From assembly GCF_002260525.1 (NCBI RefSeq), contig NZ_MRYI01000018.1, positions 62,001 through 126,000 on the forward strand: 64,000 bases of DNA, written 5' to 3'. Shown in pieces: positions 8,580-18,953 of the stretch. The position numbers and the translations under genes are program-made. Each line of letters opens with the position of its first letter. The stretch's first letter is position 1. Under the pieces are notes generated by a model. That model worked only from the letters and a program-made list of their open reading frames with translations, was not told the origin of the DNA and ran no database searches. The stretch comes from Hahella sp. CCB-MM4. GTDB taxonomy: Bacteria > Pseudomonadota > Gammaproteobacteria > Pseudomonadales > Oleiphilaceae.

Positions 8580-9034
8580 ATCATCCGATGTTTGGGAGGG
8601 TAAAAGTTAATTGCGGAGATATCGGACATTTCAAACAGTTGACCCGCAATCCATCAACTGTGCTGTCCATAACTTTGTCCAGAAAAGTGGTCGCAACCAA
8701 ACAAAAACACCCGACACACGTAGCAGGTAATACAAAATAATTATGGGTATCGGAAAGGGTAATGAGCTCCTTTAGCTAGGGTCGATCATCCTTGAATCTA
8801 AATACTGAATAAAAAAGTAGAAGACTACGGAACGAGAACCGCTCCGTCAGAGGGGTTGTGGAAGTCCTAGTTCTCTTTCAGTATACCAGTTAGTGGATGT
8901 CCCTTTTCTAACTTTCCTCATCCATAGATTATGGACACCCTTGTGTTGATCTGCACATAAAATGACCTCAATGGCCAATTTATGCTAAAAATTGTAATCA
9001 GACATTTTATGTCTAGAAACATTTTGCGGGTTTT
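8580..9034. other. Non-coding stretch inside the transposon
   Basis: About 450 bp without a convincing gene on either strand. It is AT-rich, with no CRISPR-like repeats, tRNA or recognisable RNA found by eye. It ends at the hairpin at 9035. Confidence 0.4.
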
Positions 9035-9063
9035 AAAAAGGCGACTTTAAAGTCGCCTTTTTT
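9035..9063 (-). terminator. Bidirectional terminator hairpin after the STAND gene
   Basis: A perfect 18-base palindrome (GGCGACTTT / AAAGTCGCC) is flanked by an A-run on one side and a T-run on the other, so it could terminate transcription in both directions. It lies about 90 bp beyond the stop of the minus-strand gene at 9151. Confidence 0.85.
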
Positions 9064-9150
9064 ATAATTGAACAGACCCGCCCTGATAGCCAAAACGGAA
9101 AGAAGCTAGAATATACTGCACTTAAACTCAGCTTATTAACAATTTATACA

Positions 9151-12100
9151 TTAATAGCGATCATCTAGAGTCGTAATCTCTTCGCCTCCATATATCTCAT
9201 AAACCAACATAAGATCGATTAGATCTAGAATCTTCTTTCGTTCTTCAGGATTAGCTTCAGAAGCCAAATAAGCACTCTTTAAATGATCTTGAATTTGATG
9301 TAGATCAGAACCAAACGTCTCGCCTGCCTGCTTTTTTGCAATAGCTGTGCTAATAATTTTTTCCGCTGATGAGACAATTATGTCACTAATATTTTCTTCG
9401 ACATCCTCAAACTTATATAGCATATATGAACCGTGAAAGGTAAAAGCCGGGGAATCAATAAAGTTATGACACATATTCTTGTAATGTACAAAATCATCTT
9501 TTTCAAGGTTCCTAAAGGCAGATGCAGCCCTACGCCTGATATCACCATCAACATCATGAAAAAACTCGTTCAATAGCATTTCGGCACGATCTTTACTAGC
9601 AGTCCAACCTATGACATCTCTAGCAACACTTGCCATGATCTTCCTATATACGGGTTTTGTTATTGGATAGGACTCTGCGTTTTCAATAAACCCTTCATCC
9701 CGGAAGCTCTCACAATAAATTAGCCATACACCAATTAAGTGCATATTAGCATTATTGCTATTTATCAATTTATCAACCAGTCTCACTGCCAAATCAGGAA
9801 GTTGAATAAAAACATACGGGAAAAGGTATATACCTGTATAAGTTATAAGCGGTGACAATGCGGTATGCGTTTCATTAACTTTACAATTATCTGGATCAAT
9901 CAATTGATAAATCAACTTTGAAAAAAGATCTTTATCCTTATTAAAAATGGCACAAAAAGACTCCATGATACAACAGCGCACACTCACTAATGGCTCATTC
10001 TCTACAGAAAATTTAATTGCATCAATTATTTTTTCTTCAGCTGAAGAAACATCAGCAAGCACAATATGTAACGCATCCCACGCACTTCCTCGAACACCAT
10101 TAAGACCTCTAATGTGCAATTGATCTCCACCTTCTAACAAGCTATCTATATCTATGGATTCTCTTGCCAAATTTGATTCATCAACATCTTCACTAGACTC
10201 GCCATTAAGTGCGTACCATATCAATAAATCGAGTATCTCTGAATTCTCAGTAAGATGAGGTTTGCATCTAATCAACCTTGCAATAGCCTCACCAAAAGGC
10301 TTTTTAGGATGCCCGTGAGCATGCATAATAACGTCAATAAGCTCAGCATCAGTAATTGAACTATTTTCAGACTCGGAAAGTCCCCTAACAATTTCTCTGA
10401 CATATGCAGGGTTTGAATCATGAGGTATTTTTAGACTAAGAGCAGAAAACCTTTTCGGGTTCAGTACAGCATATCCATGTAAGCAGCCTGCCAATTCACT
10501 TGCTCCGCCTTCTCCAAGAGATCTACCTGATGACCAATCTTCATTGTATTTTTTTATTGCCGAAAGCCAACTTTCGTCATCCATCTTCTCTGTTGAGGAT
10601 TTTGGTAAAGGGGGGCCTACCCATGAAGCCTCGTTATGGTCAGGTTTTTCAACTTTACCGTTGGGAAATTTCCTACGTAATTGCGAAAGCTTTTGTTTCG
10701 TTACATCGTTACGTAACTTTTCACCTACGGTTTCTAGAATACACCATTGTAAATAACCTGATCGGTTTAAATAGCCAATTGCTGTTTTAGTTGTAGTATT
10801 CCAGATATTATCACAATCACTTATAGCCATTTGATAAGCACTAAGCGAATAGTTTATTTCAGGCATATAGCTGGTGATATGCTCTTCTATTATTTTAGAT
10901 TCCTGCTCACTCAAATAAGGCGAAGCAGACTTATATGCGTTTGCCAAGGATAACCACTTGGCCCCATTAAAGCCTGCTTCAAATGCCATTTCACCATCAA
11001 TAAGATCAGGTAGCAAATATGACAGCGATACAGGTGCAGAAGCTATAGCTTCGAGATATATATGCATAAAGCAGTTATGTTTTTTAGCTGGTAGAAGTAA
11101 TAAATACTCCTTGGCAACACTGGGCTGCTCAACTGCGACCTGAATAATTGACTTACGATACTTACTCAAAAAGTCGTCGAAGCCATGATTTATACCTGAA
11201 TAAGCTCTTCGACTAATTTCATAATGATATTCATTAGTATTAACTGCAGCCGTAACCGCAGAAATAAAAACTTCTGTGGTACCTTCAATAAAGGCTAAGG
11301 GTGACTTCTTTGCAATTTCGGATAGGGAGTGCGAATCAATAATTGATTCTTTGCCTCCAACTAAAGGGATTTCATCGGGGTTCTCATTACACCATATAGA
11401 GAAAACCTTCCTAATGAGCTGTCCACATAGGTCTGGTGCAGAATCAACCCATCCATGAAAATGCAGGGAAAAATTATAATCAGCTAGGCTCTTAAGAAAA
11501 CATTTAGGATTCTGATCTATCAATTCTAAATATAGCTCTAGTAATGCCGGCGCAGGTTCGCGCAAATGAAGTTTAATAAACCAAGAAAATAGCTTACTTA
11601 CCAATTCAGGCTTTACTGCTAACGTTTTACGTAATACTAATGCTACACTTTCATGGGATTTCTCTGCACATATAGACAAAAGCCATAAGATGTCGTGTAT
11701 TTCTCGTTCGCTGCCCTTCGTTAGGTATTGTCGTATCCAACCATTATCTATTAATAGATTGTACCAAGCCCCTGGCGCGAGAACAGCCATCCTAAATAAT
11801 GAGTGAAATTCACCTTTCTCAGTATTTAACTCACTAAGCAGCCTAAATTCGGTGCTCGTAGGGCTATTAAGTGATCGTAACCACCTAGCTATCGCTGATT
11901 TAATATGGTAACGAATCTTATCGCTTGTGAGTATCTGGCATAGCTCTTCCAGATAGCGCTGGCTGTCAATTTCGCGTATAGCTTCTAAGATCTGACGAAC
12001 TTGTGTTCGCCTAAATAAATGCTGCTCACCGCTACATAACATCTCATCAATGCTAATTTTACTAGTAACAAAGCTTCTCGCGTAAATGTAATCGAAAAAG

Positions 12101-13722
12101 CTCTCATGGAAAAAGTTAACATTATGCTTAGAAATCGTTATTAGTCCTTCCGACGACAAAATTTCAAGCGCATTTGGATATTGGTCAAGTATTTGAACTG
12201 GTGCTGATAGTTGTTGCTTTTCACTCATCCACAGTGAAAGTTCACCAAGAACCTGAGCCAAAGTCCAATTTGGACTTGAGGTGGAGGAAATATGTCTCTG
12301 CTTCTTAATTAGGAACTCACGATATAGAGCGGTAGTTGAGCTGAATGAAAAGCCTTGTTCATAAATATTTAAAAAAATTGTTAAATTGATCGGCAGACTG
12401 AGCAAATTCTTCTGTTTATCCGTAAATTGCTGTACTTCAATATCTTTTCCTTTTAATAAGGGCAATATTTCACTATCCCAATCCAGTTGTGGAACCTCAA
12501 TGCTTGAGACTGCGTCTTGGTCATAAATGTCCTTAAGCCTAGCATCGTTGTTTAAGTCGAATGTTCTACAAGACATTACGACTTTTATTGTGCCGAATGA
12601 TTTGGCTTCTTCTAGCAATCGAAAAAGGACCTTTTTGACATTTCCTCCTCGACCAGAAATATCGCTAACAGCGTCGATTTGATCAATAAAAAGTACTGCA
12701 ATATCATCAGGAGCCAAGGTTTTAAGAATTGTCACAGGGCTTTCTCGTTGCCCTGTAATTTGCGCCCCTAACTCTTCCTTATTGTTGCATGATAGAAATT
12801 GGTCAATACGAAAAGCTAACACAGGTATCTCTTTATCTATCAGCTTTTTTAATACTCCTCGATTGATTCCAGATTTTCCCACCCCTGCAGAACCTGTAAC
12901 AAATATAATGTCTGCGCCGGATTGCCTGTTTAAAACCATATCGACAACATCGTTCTCGGTCTGCCGTTCAATTATGGTTCCTGAAAAACCAAAGGGTAAG
13001 TAGGAATCCAAATAAGCTTCTGTTTCTATATCAACTTTCTTTTTCAGCGTCGAATCAAAAAGCCAGCTTTTAAATTCCAATGTTCCCTTTTTTGCTATTT
13101 GTTCTCTCAGATCATCCGTCGTTAGCTTGGTGTTGAAGTTGTCTTCCAATATACCTCTAAGAAACGAATAAGTGCCTTTACCATCGTGAAAGTAAAGGTC
13201 GCCATAGCAGTCAATAAAAGTATCCAGTTCACGCTCAGGGATAATTTCAACAATACTTCGATTCAACCAATCAAAAAGAAGTGCATCATCAACGTCCCAA
13301 TGTATTCTTAACTCAGCAAGCGCTTCAGCCTGTTTTCTAGATAGATGATCTTCTAGCTGGGGTAGATCATCAGCTATGCGTGATTTTTCTGATAATGTTC
13401 TGAAGTCTTTGGCATTGTCTTGCGATACAAAAAAACATCGTGCAGTAGGATCATTTCCTAGCCTATTAGCAAACGCTCTTAATATGCCTTCGCTTGCTAG
13501 GCTATTAATTGACCAGTTACCTTTCGAACAGTTGTTCTTAGATTGGTGCCACTCTGTTCGGCCATTAACCTCGCAGGCAAACTCAAAGCCAGTGTATTCA
13601 GTATCCAGCCCCTCGAATTTAAACCATTTAGCTTTTCCTGAAACAAGTAATATTAGGTACTTAACAATCCACTTTGACTCATACCCGTTGCCAAGTTTAT
13701 CTGCAATTCCACCCTTAAACAT
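9151..13722 (-). CDS. STAND/NACHT-like NTPase with nuclease-like N-terminus, probable anti-phage protein
   Basis: A 1523-aa protein with three visible parts. Residues 1-110 (GIADKLGNGYESKWIV, FEFACEVNGRTEWHQSKNN) resemble the restriction-endonuclease-like domain found at the N-terminus of Avs-type and related defence proteins; E58 and K62 are candidate active-site residues. Residues 245-480 form a P-loop NTPase with Walker A GSAGVGKS at 277-284, Walker B LFIDQID at 344-350 and a downstream arginine block (VVMSCRTFD). From about 550 to the end the protein is helical and repeat-like, resembling the sensor arm of STAND proteins. I infer that it recognises a phage product through the C-terminus and then activates the nuclease. 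The gene is much more AT-rich than the host and stands alone, as these proteins often do. A specific Avs subtype cannot be assigned by eye. Start: ATG at 13722 after AGGTAAGA. Confidence 0.8.
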   Translation of the reverse strand: MFKGGIADKLGNGYESKWIVKYLILLVSGKAKWFKFEGLDTEYTGFEFACEVNGRTEWHQSKNNCSKGNWSINSLASEGILRAFANRLGNDPTARCFFVSQDNAKDFRTLSEKSRIADDLPQLEDHLSRKQAEALAELRIHWDVDDALLFDWLNRSIVEIIPERELDTFIDCYGDLYFHDGKGTYSFLRGILEDNFNTKLTTDDLREQIAKKGTLEFKSWLFDSTLKKKVDIETEAYLDSYLPFGFSGTIIERQTENDVVDMVLNRQSGADIIFVTGSAGVGKSGINRGVLKKLIDKEIPVLAFRIDQFLSCNNKEELGAQITGQRESPVTILKTLAPDDIAVLFIDQIDAVSDISGRGGNVKKVLFRLLEEAKSFGTIKVVMSCRTFDLNNDARLKDIYDQDAVSSIEVPQLDWDSEILPLLKGKDIEVQQFTDKQKNLLSLPINLTIFLNIYEQGFSFSSTTALYREFLIKKQRHISSTSSPNWTLAQVLGELSLWMSEKQQLSAPVQILDQYPNALEILSSEGLITISKHNVNFFHESFFDYIYARSFVTSKISIDEMLCSGEQHLFRRTQVRQILEAIREIDSQRYLEELCQILTSDKIRYHIKSAIARWLRSLNSPTSTEFRLLSELNTEKGEFHSLFRMAVLAPGAWYNLLIDNGWIRQYLTKGSEREIHDILWLLSICAEKSHESVALVLRKTLAVKPELVSKLFSWFIKLHLREPAPALLELYLELIDQNPKCFLKSLADYNFSLHFHGWVDSAPDLCGQLIRKVFSIWCNENPDEIPLVGGKESIIDSHSLSEIAKKSPLAFIEGTTEVFISAVTAAVNTNEYHYEISRRAYSGINHGFDDFLSKYRKSIIQVAVEQPSVAKEYLLLLPAKKHNCFMHIYLEAIASAPVSLSYLLPDLIDGEMAFEAGFNGAKWLSLANAYKSASPYLSEQESKIIEEHITSYMPEINYSLSAYQMAISDCDNIWNTTTKTAIGYLNRSGYLQWCILETVGEKLRNDVTKQKLSQLRRKFPNGKVEKPDHNEASWVGPPLPKSSTEKMDDESWLSAIKKYNEDWSSGRSLGEGGASELAGCLHGYAVLNPKRFSALSLKIPHDSNPAYVREIVRGLSESENSSITDAELIDVIMHAHGHPKKPFGEAIARLIRCKPHLTENSEILDLLIWYALNGESSEDVDESNLARESIDIDSLLEGGDQLHIRGLNGVRGSAWDALHIVLADVSSAEEKIIDAIKFSVENEPLVSVRCCIMESFCAIFNKDKDLFSKLIYQLIDPDNCKVNETHTALSPLITYTGIYLFPYVFIQLPDLAVRLVDKLINSNNANMHLIGVWLIYCESFRDEGFIENAESYPITKPVYRKIMASVARDVIGWTASKDRAEMLLNEFFHDVDGDIRRRAASAFRNLEKDDFVHYKNMCHNFIDSPAFTFHGSYMLYKFEDVEENISDIIVSSAEKIISTAIAKKQAGETFGSDLHQIQDHLKSAYLASEANPEERKKILDLIDLMLVYEIYGGEEITTLDDRY

Positions 13723-13968
13723 GCTGAGTCTTACCTGCTCCTTTAGAACGCAGTCCCAATTGCTGCTTTGGAACCGTAATGCCCTGTCACCATCCGATAT
13801 GATTTAAAAAGATAGCACATCCTTCGATGTCTATGTTGGGGCCCTTAACTGACATTTGCGCTTCCACTCAATTTATCCTCTAACCTTATAAAAATAGGTC
13901 GTGTAGTGGTCTAATAATCTCGGACACCAAATTAGGTGGTATGATCGCCACCATACAAGAGGTGTTCA

Positions 13969-15131
<1,163 letters not shown>

Positions 15132-15233
15132 CCACTACATCGTTCTCCTAGTTTCATAAAGAACGTTTCTGTTCAAAGAACAGTCGTTACTCTATTTTGT
15201 GATCCTTATTCTAGGCCGATAGTGCGGCTTGAT

Positions 15234-15263
15234 TTGTCGCAACTCTTATGGACAGTCTATAGT
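15234..15263 (+). promoter_or_regulatory. Candidate promoter of the hxs operon
   Basis: TTGTCG and TATAGT are separated by 18 bp, 24 bp upstream of the hxsD ATG, which itself has a strong AGGAGG site. It lies just outside the IS3 insertion. Inferred by eye. Confidence 0.5.
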
Positions 15264-15286
15264 TTATTAAGAAAGCAGGAGGCCAT

Positions 15287-15562
15287 ATGGAAATCAGAGA
15301 ATTGCAGAAATCTGACTACACCGAGTGGGTAATCAGAAATACTTTATATTGGCTCACTCCCTACTCACGATGGCAACTAAGCGACTCCTCAACGCATTGG
15401 ATAATCCAATTTGAATCCCCTTCCAATGACCTATTCTACGAGCTTGACAAGCTACTCAACGACTACACCCTTAGGGAAAATGTCATGGAAAAGACCTCAA
15501 CGATTCGCGAGGCAATCACTCTCAATGTTCTCAAGAGTATTCAACAGAGGCTTGAAGCGTGA
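15287..15562 (+). CDS. hxsD: His-Xaa-Ser system protein HxsD
   Basis: First gene of a His-Xaa-Ser (Hxs) radical-SAM peptide-modification operon. The 91-aa protein has no cofactor motif. Its size, its place directly before two radical-SAM genes, and a C-terminal segment of the type ELDKLLNDYTLRENVMEKTSTIREAITLNVLKSI fit HxsD, a small accessory protein of unknown biochemical role. It could be a precursor-recognition or scaffold protein for the maturases; that is inference. The ATG has a strong AGGAGG site. Its stop codon overlaps the GTG start of hxsB, so the genes are translationally coupled. Confidence 0.8.
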   Translation: MEIRELQKSDYTEWVIRNTLYWLTPYSRWQLSDSSTHWIIQFESPSNDLFYELDKLLNDYTLRENVMEKTSTIREAITLNVLKSIQQRLEA

Positions 15563-16956
15563 GGATGCTGCCTTTCAATTTCGACCGCCTCGACAGTGGG
15601 AGTATTTTCCTCAGCAATGTGGCGGGCTTCCACTCTTGTTTGGACCAATCAGAATTTGATGAATTTATCGAGTCCTCGGCAACCTCCAATAGGACCTTAA
15701 ATGATCTACTTCAAAGCAAACTCTTTGTCTCTGACAACGACAACCTAGACGCAACTCAAGCTGCACTAAGTTCGGCACTAGCCAAGAAGCTATTAGGGGA
15801 ACTCGAATTTCGTCCGATATTCATGATTGTGCCGACGCTACGCTGCGATCACGCCTGTAATTACTGTCAAGTCAGCCGGGCCAATGCAAAAGCTTCTGGC
15901 TATGACTTGGATCCGAACGCTATTTCAATCATTGTCAGCACCATCAAACGACTATCGCCCCCTCCCTACAAAATTGAAATTCAAGGAGGTGAGCCACTAC
16001 TCCGAATGGATTTGATCAAAGCAATCTATGATCAGGCGGAGAGTCAGCTACAGCCAGGTAATTTTGAGTTGGTAATCACCACCAGTCTCTCGTTAATGGA
16101 CGAAAGCATTCTCTCGTGGGCCAGGAATCGGGCGGTGTACTTCTCCACTTCTCTTGATGGGCAGCAAGAAGTACACAATGCCAACCGGATACTTCCATCT
16201 CAAGACTCCTATGAACGGTTGAAACACTCTGTCAAAAGAATTCTTGAAGAATTAGGGGCAAATCGAATTGCCACCGTCACGACAGTAACCAGAAGCCTCC
16301 TTGAGGCTCCCGAATCTATCATCGAAGCCCATCTGGAACTTGGCATCAACGAGATGTTCGTAAGGCCGATCAGCCCCTATGGTTTTGCCAATACAAAGCC
16401 GTCAACGGAGTACAGTATTGCAGAGTACATGACATTCTATGAGAAGCTATTCAATACCATAATCAAGCACAATCAAGAAGGCATCCCACTAGTGGAAAGC
16501 TCCGCTGCTATTCACCTTAAAAGAGTACTGATTCCCGGATACTCACAATATGCAGACCTGAAGTCGCCTAGTGGGTTATTACTTAACTGTGTTCTCTTTA
16601 ACTACGATTCAAAGGTGTATGGAAGCGACGAAACCAGGATGTTGCAACGGGTCATCGGCGACATCGATTTTTCTTGCGGGGAAGTGAATTCTCTTTCCCT
16701 AGTTAAAAATGACCTCTACCAAAAACTGATTAGTTCATCATTCAACCTGGTTCATCCAGGATGCGAAACCTGCGCCTACCAACCCTATTGTGGATCAGAC
16801 CCTTGTCAGCATATTAGCCTTATGGGAGAGCCTGTTGGAGATAAGTCCCTCTCTGTTTTTTGTCACTATCACAAGAACATGTTTCGCTTTTTGTTAGACC
16901 GTTATTACAGCCATCCCCCTACAAGGAATATCTTGAAGGATTGGTGTCATGGTTGA
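15559..16956 (+). CDS. hxsB: His-Xaa-Ser system radical SAM maturase HxsB
   Basis: Radical-SAM enzyme expected to modify the His-Xaa-Ser repeat protein HxsA. The 465-aa protein has the cluster-binding motif CDHACNYC (about residues 94-101), the GGEP motif (IEIQGGEPLLRMD) and a C-terminal SPASM-like cysteine region (GCETCAYQPYCGSDPC, about residues 401-416) for auxiliary iron-sulfur clusters, as in peptide maturases. The start may be the GTG at 15559 (overlapping the hxsD stop, with AGAGG upstream) or the ATG at 15565. It overlaps hxsC by 8 bases. The chemistry of the Hxs modification is not established. Confidence 0.9.
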   Translation: MRMLPFNFDRLDSGSIFLSNVAGFHSCLDQSEFDEFIESSATSNRTLNDLLQSKLFVSDNDNLDATQAALSSALAKKLLGELEFRPIFMIVPTLRCDHACNYCQVSRANAKASGYDLDPNAISIIVSTIKRLSPPPYKIEIQGGEPLLRMDLIKAIYDQAESQLQPGNFELVITTSLSLMDESILSWARNRAVYFSTSLDGQQEVHNANRILPSQDSYERLKHSVKRILEELGANRIATVTTVTRSLLEAPESIIEAHLELGINEMFVRPISPYGFANTKPSTEYSIAEYMTFYEKLFNTIIKHNQEGIPLVESSAAIHLKRVLIPGYSQYADLKSPSGLLLNCVLFNYDSKVYGSDETRMLQRVIGDIDFSCGEVNSLSLVKNDLYQKLISSSFNLVHPGCETCAYQPYCGSDPCQHISLMGEPVGDKSLSVFCHYHKNMFRFLLDRYYSHPPTRNILKDWCHG

Positions 16957-18082
16957 AACCATCCGGAAAGACGTCTTTCAGCTCCCCCCGGAAAATCCAA
17001 TTGCTGCAGGACACTATTTACTACGCACTACCGTCCCTGATTCCTCCAATCACTATTTGAACCAGATTCTAATTAAAGACGACGTTTACTCTCCTAAGCC
17101 TAATTCTCAATGCATTACAGGTGTGGTAAGAAGCTCTGGTCTGCTTGGCAACATCAGCGATGGAGACATCGGTGTTGTTAACGCTAACGGAACCTTACGG
17201 GTCATTCTCTCTCGCAATGCAAACCACAATACGGTTCTTGTAACTGAGCGATGCAATAACCGTTGTTTATTTTGCTCCCAGCCGCCTAAAGAAAGAGACG
17301 ATGACCACTTGTTAGTTCAGGCAGGACTGGCAATAGCGGCATTTCAATCAGATGACATTATCGGCATCAGTGGTGGTGAGCCATTGCTATATCGGGAGAA
17401 ATTTCTCCGATTCCTGGATTTCGTGATCCTTCATGCTCCATCAACGTCTTTGCATATACTAAGCAATGGCCGCGCTTTCTCTGATACTGGCTTCGCTTCT
17501 GAAATCGCTAAGCGCTGCCAAGATACGTCGATTACTTTTGGGATCCCGCTCTATTCCATTCTAGGAAGCAATCACGATAGGTTAGTCGGCGCTCATGGAG
17601 CATATAGAGATACCATAAACGGGTTAATTAACGCAGGGAATTTGGGCATTCCAATTGAGTTACGGATCATACCAACCCAACAAAACTACAAGGACATCTC
17701 AACAATCGTCGAGTTCAGCTCTCGCTGCCTATCCAACATCGTACAAGTTTCCATCATGAACCTGGAACCTACCGGGTGGGCTAAAAATAGTTGGCATAAC
17801 CTCTACCTCTCCCCATCATCTTATTTGGATGATCTACGGAATGGGATTGAAGCTGCCATTGAGGCTTCTCTCCCCGTATGCTTATTTAACTTCCCCTTAT
17901 GCCATATTCCCGAAGATTTATGGCCCTATGCTGTCCAGTCTATCTCCGATTGGAAGAACTACTATCCGAATGAATGCTCTCAATGTCAGCTAAAATCCAA
18001 ATGCCCTGGATATTTCACATCATCGAGAGGAAAGTTTCATCATCCCCCCAGGAGAATCGAACAATGCGTAAATGGAACTTAG
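16949..18082 (+). CDS. hxsC: His-Xaa-Ser system radical SAM maturase HxsC
   Basis: Second radical-SAM enzyme of the Hxs pair. The 377-aa product has the motif CNNRCLFC (about residues 101-108), a GGEP motif (IGISGGEPLLYRE) and a C-terminal cysteine cluster ECSQCQLKSKCPGYF (about 346-360). The first 90 residues lack the cluster motif. Having two different radical-SAM maturases acting on one substrate is the hallmark of this system. The gene starts inside the end of hxsB and overlaps hxsA by 19 bases. Confidence 0.9.
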   Translation: MVETIRKDVFQLPPENPIAAGHYLLRTTVPDSSNHYLNQILIKDDVYSPKPNSQCITGVVRSSGLLGNISDGDIGVVNANGTLRVILSRNANHNTVLVTERCNNRCLFCSQPPKERDDDHLLVQAGLAIAAFQSDDIIGISGGEPLLYREKFLRFLDFVILHAPSTSLHILSNGRAFSDTGFASEIAKRCQDTSITFGIPLYSILGSNHDRLVGAHGAYRDTINGLINAGNLGIPIELRIIPTQQNYKDISTIVEFSSRCLSNIVQVSIMNLEPTGWAKNSWHNLYLSPSSYLDDLRNGIEAAIEASLPVCLFNFPLCHIPEDLWPYAVQSISDWKNYYPNECSQCQLKSKCPGYFTSSRGKFHHPPRRIEQCVNGT

Positions 18083-18597
18083 CAGCCTTATTGCCAGGTT
18101 TTCTGTCATTAAATAGTTCGGCCTTGGACACGGCTCTCCCACAGAATAGCCATTCCGATTCGGCCAAGTTCCCCAACGATACAATAATTGCTCCGTTGAA
18201 TTTGAAAACGCCGGATTATATAGCCGCACATCGCAGTCATTCCTCCCATAGAAGTCACTCTTCTCATCGCTCATCTTCCGGGGGGAGCAGTTACTACACT
18301 CCCAAACCCTCCTATACACCGCCTCCTACCAAGCAGTCAGATCCACTTGGCCAGCCAAGCAAACCACAATACTCCACGCCAAGCGAGAAGCAGAAAGCCA
18401 AACAGGATAGAGCCCTTCTAATAAGGCGTGTCCAATTAGCTCTACAATTACTCGGCTACTATCAGGGGGCTGTTGACGGCATCATGGGGCCACAAACCAG
18501 GCAAGCCATTTTTAGCTATCGTATAGACAAGGGACTTTCAGCTTCCGATTTAATAGATCAGGAGCTGCTAAACTCCCTTGGGATAGCAGCACAATGA
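18064..18597 (+). CDS. hxsA: His-Xaa-Ser repeat protein HxsA
   Basis: The presumed substrate of HxsB and HxsC. From the ATG at 18064 the product is 177 aa. It has an N-terminal export signal (RKWNLAALLPGFLSLNSSALD), then the diagnostic repeat HRSHSSHRSHSSHRSSSGG near residues 56-74, a Pro/Ser/Thr-rich linker, and a C-terminal peptidoglycan-binding domain (VQLALQLLGYYQGAVDGIMGPQTRQAIFSYR). This suggests a modified protein exported and held at the cell wall. A longer frame from 17974 is an unlikely start because it lies deep inside hxsC. The repeat is short (three His-x-Ser units plus neighbours). What the modification does is unknown. Confidence 0.9.
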   Translation: MRKWNLAALLPGFLSLNSSALDTALPQNSHSDSAKFPNDTIIAPLNLKTPDYIAAHRSHSSHRSHSSHRSSSGGSSYYTPKPSYTPPPTKQSDPLGQPSKPQYSTPSEKQKAKQDRALLIRRVQLALQLLGYYQGAVDGIMGPQTRQAIFSYRIDKGLSASDLIDQELLNSLGIAAQ

Positions 18598-18953
18598 CCA
18601 AGCACCTATTCCAGTGGTCTGTATCAGCTTTTTGCATCGCTTGGCTAGGAAAATACCTCATAGCTCCAGGTTTGGCGTTGGCAATTTATTATGATGACTA
18701 TATAGAACTCTCATCAGCCTGTGCTAACGCGATGGACGAAACGTGGTTTGCAGAGCAGGAGCAAAACGAATCTCTCAACCACACAGCTCAAGTACACTTA
18801 CTCATTTGTCACGATTATGACAAGACTCGGAAGTTGATGCTAACTGCCGGTCTGTCAGAAGACCTTCTTTCCTATTTGGGCCTCAAAGCACTCGAACTTG
18901 ATCAAAAGGGGACTGAAGCGTTAGTTCAACAGCATCGGTTCACTGAAAGATGA
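18594..18953 (+). CDS. Small His-Xaa-Ser operon protein
   Basis: A 119-aa product with a hydrophobic N-terminal segment (about residues 8-31, WSVSAFCIAWLGKYLIAPGLALAIYY) that could be a signal anchor, followed by an acidic helical domain with two cysteines (SSACANAM and LLICHDYDKTRKLML). I believe a short protein family of this kind is known to accompany Hxs loci, but its function is not. Its start ATG overlaps the hxsA stop (ATGA) and its stop overlaps the start of the MauG-like gene, so it is firmly part of the operon. The AHLLICHDYDK region is the most distinctive part. Confidence 0.75.
   Translation: MTKHLFQWSVSAFCIAWLGKYLIAPGLALAIYYDDYIELSSACANAMDETWFAEQEQNESLNHTAQVHLLICHDYDKTRKLMLTAGLSEDLLSYLGLKALELDQKGTEALVQQHRFTER

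Noticed and set aside
8620..8720. Possible remnant of a coding sequence (VMDSTVDG on the minus strand)
   Set aside because: Only about 35 residues are open and no family could be recognised.
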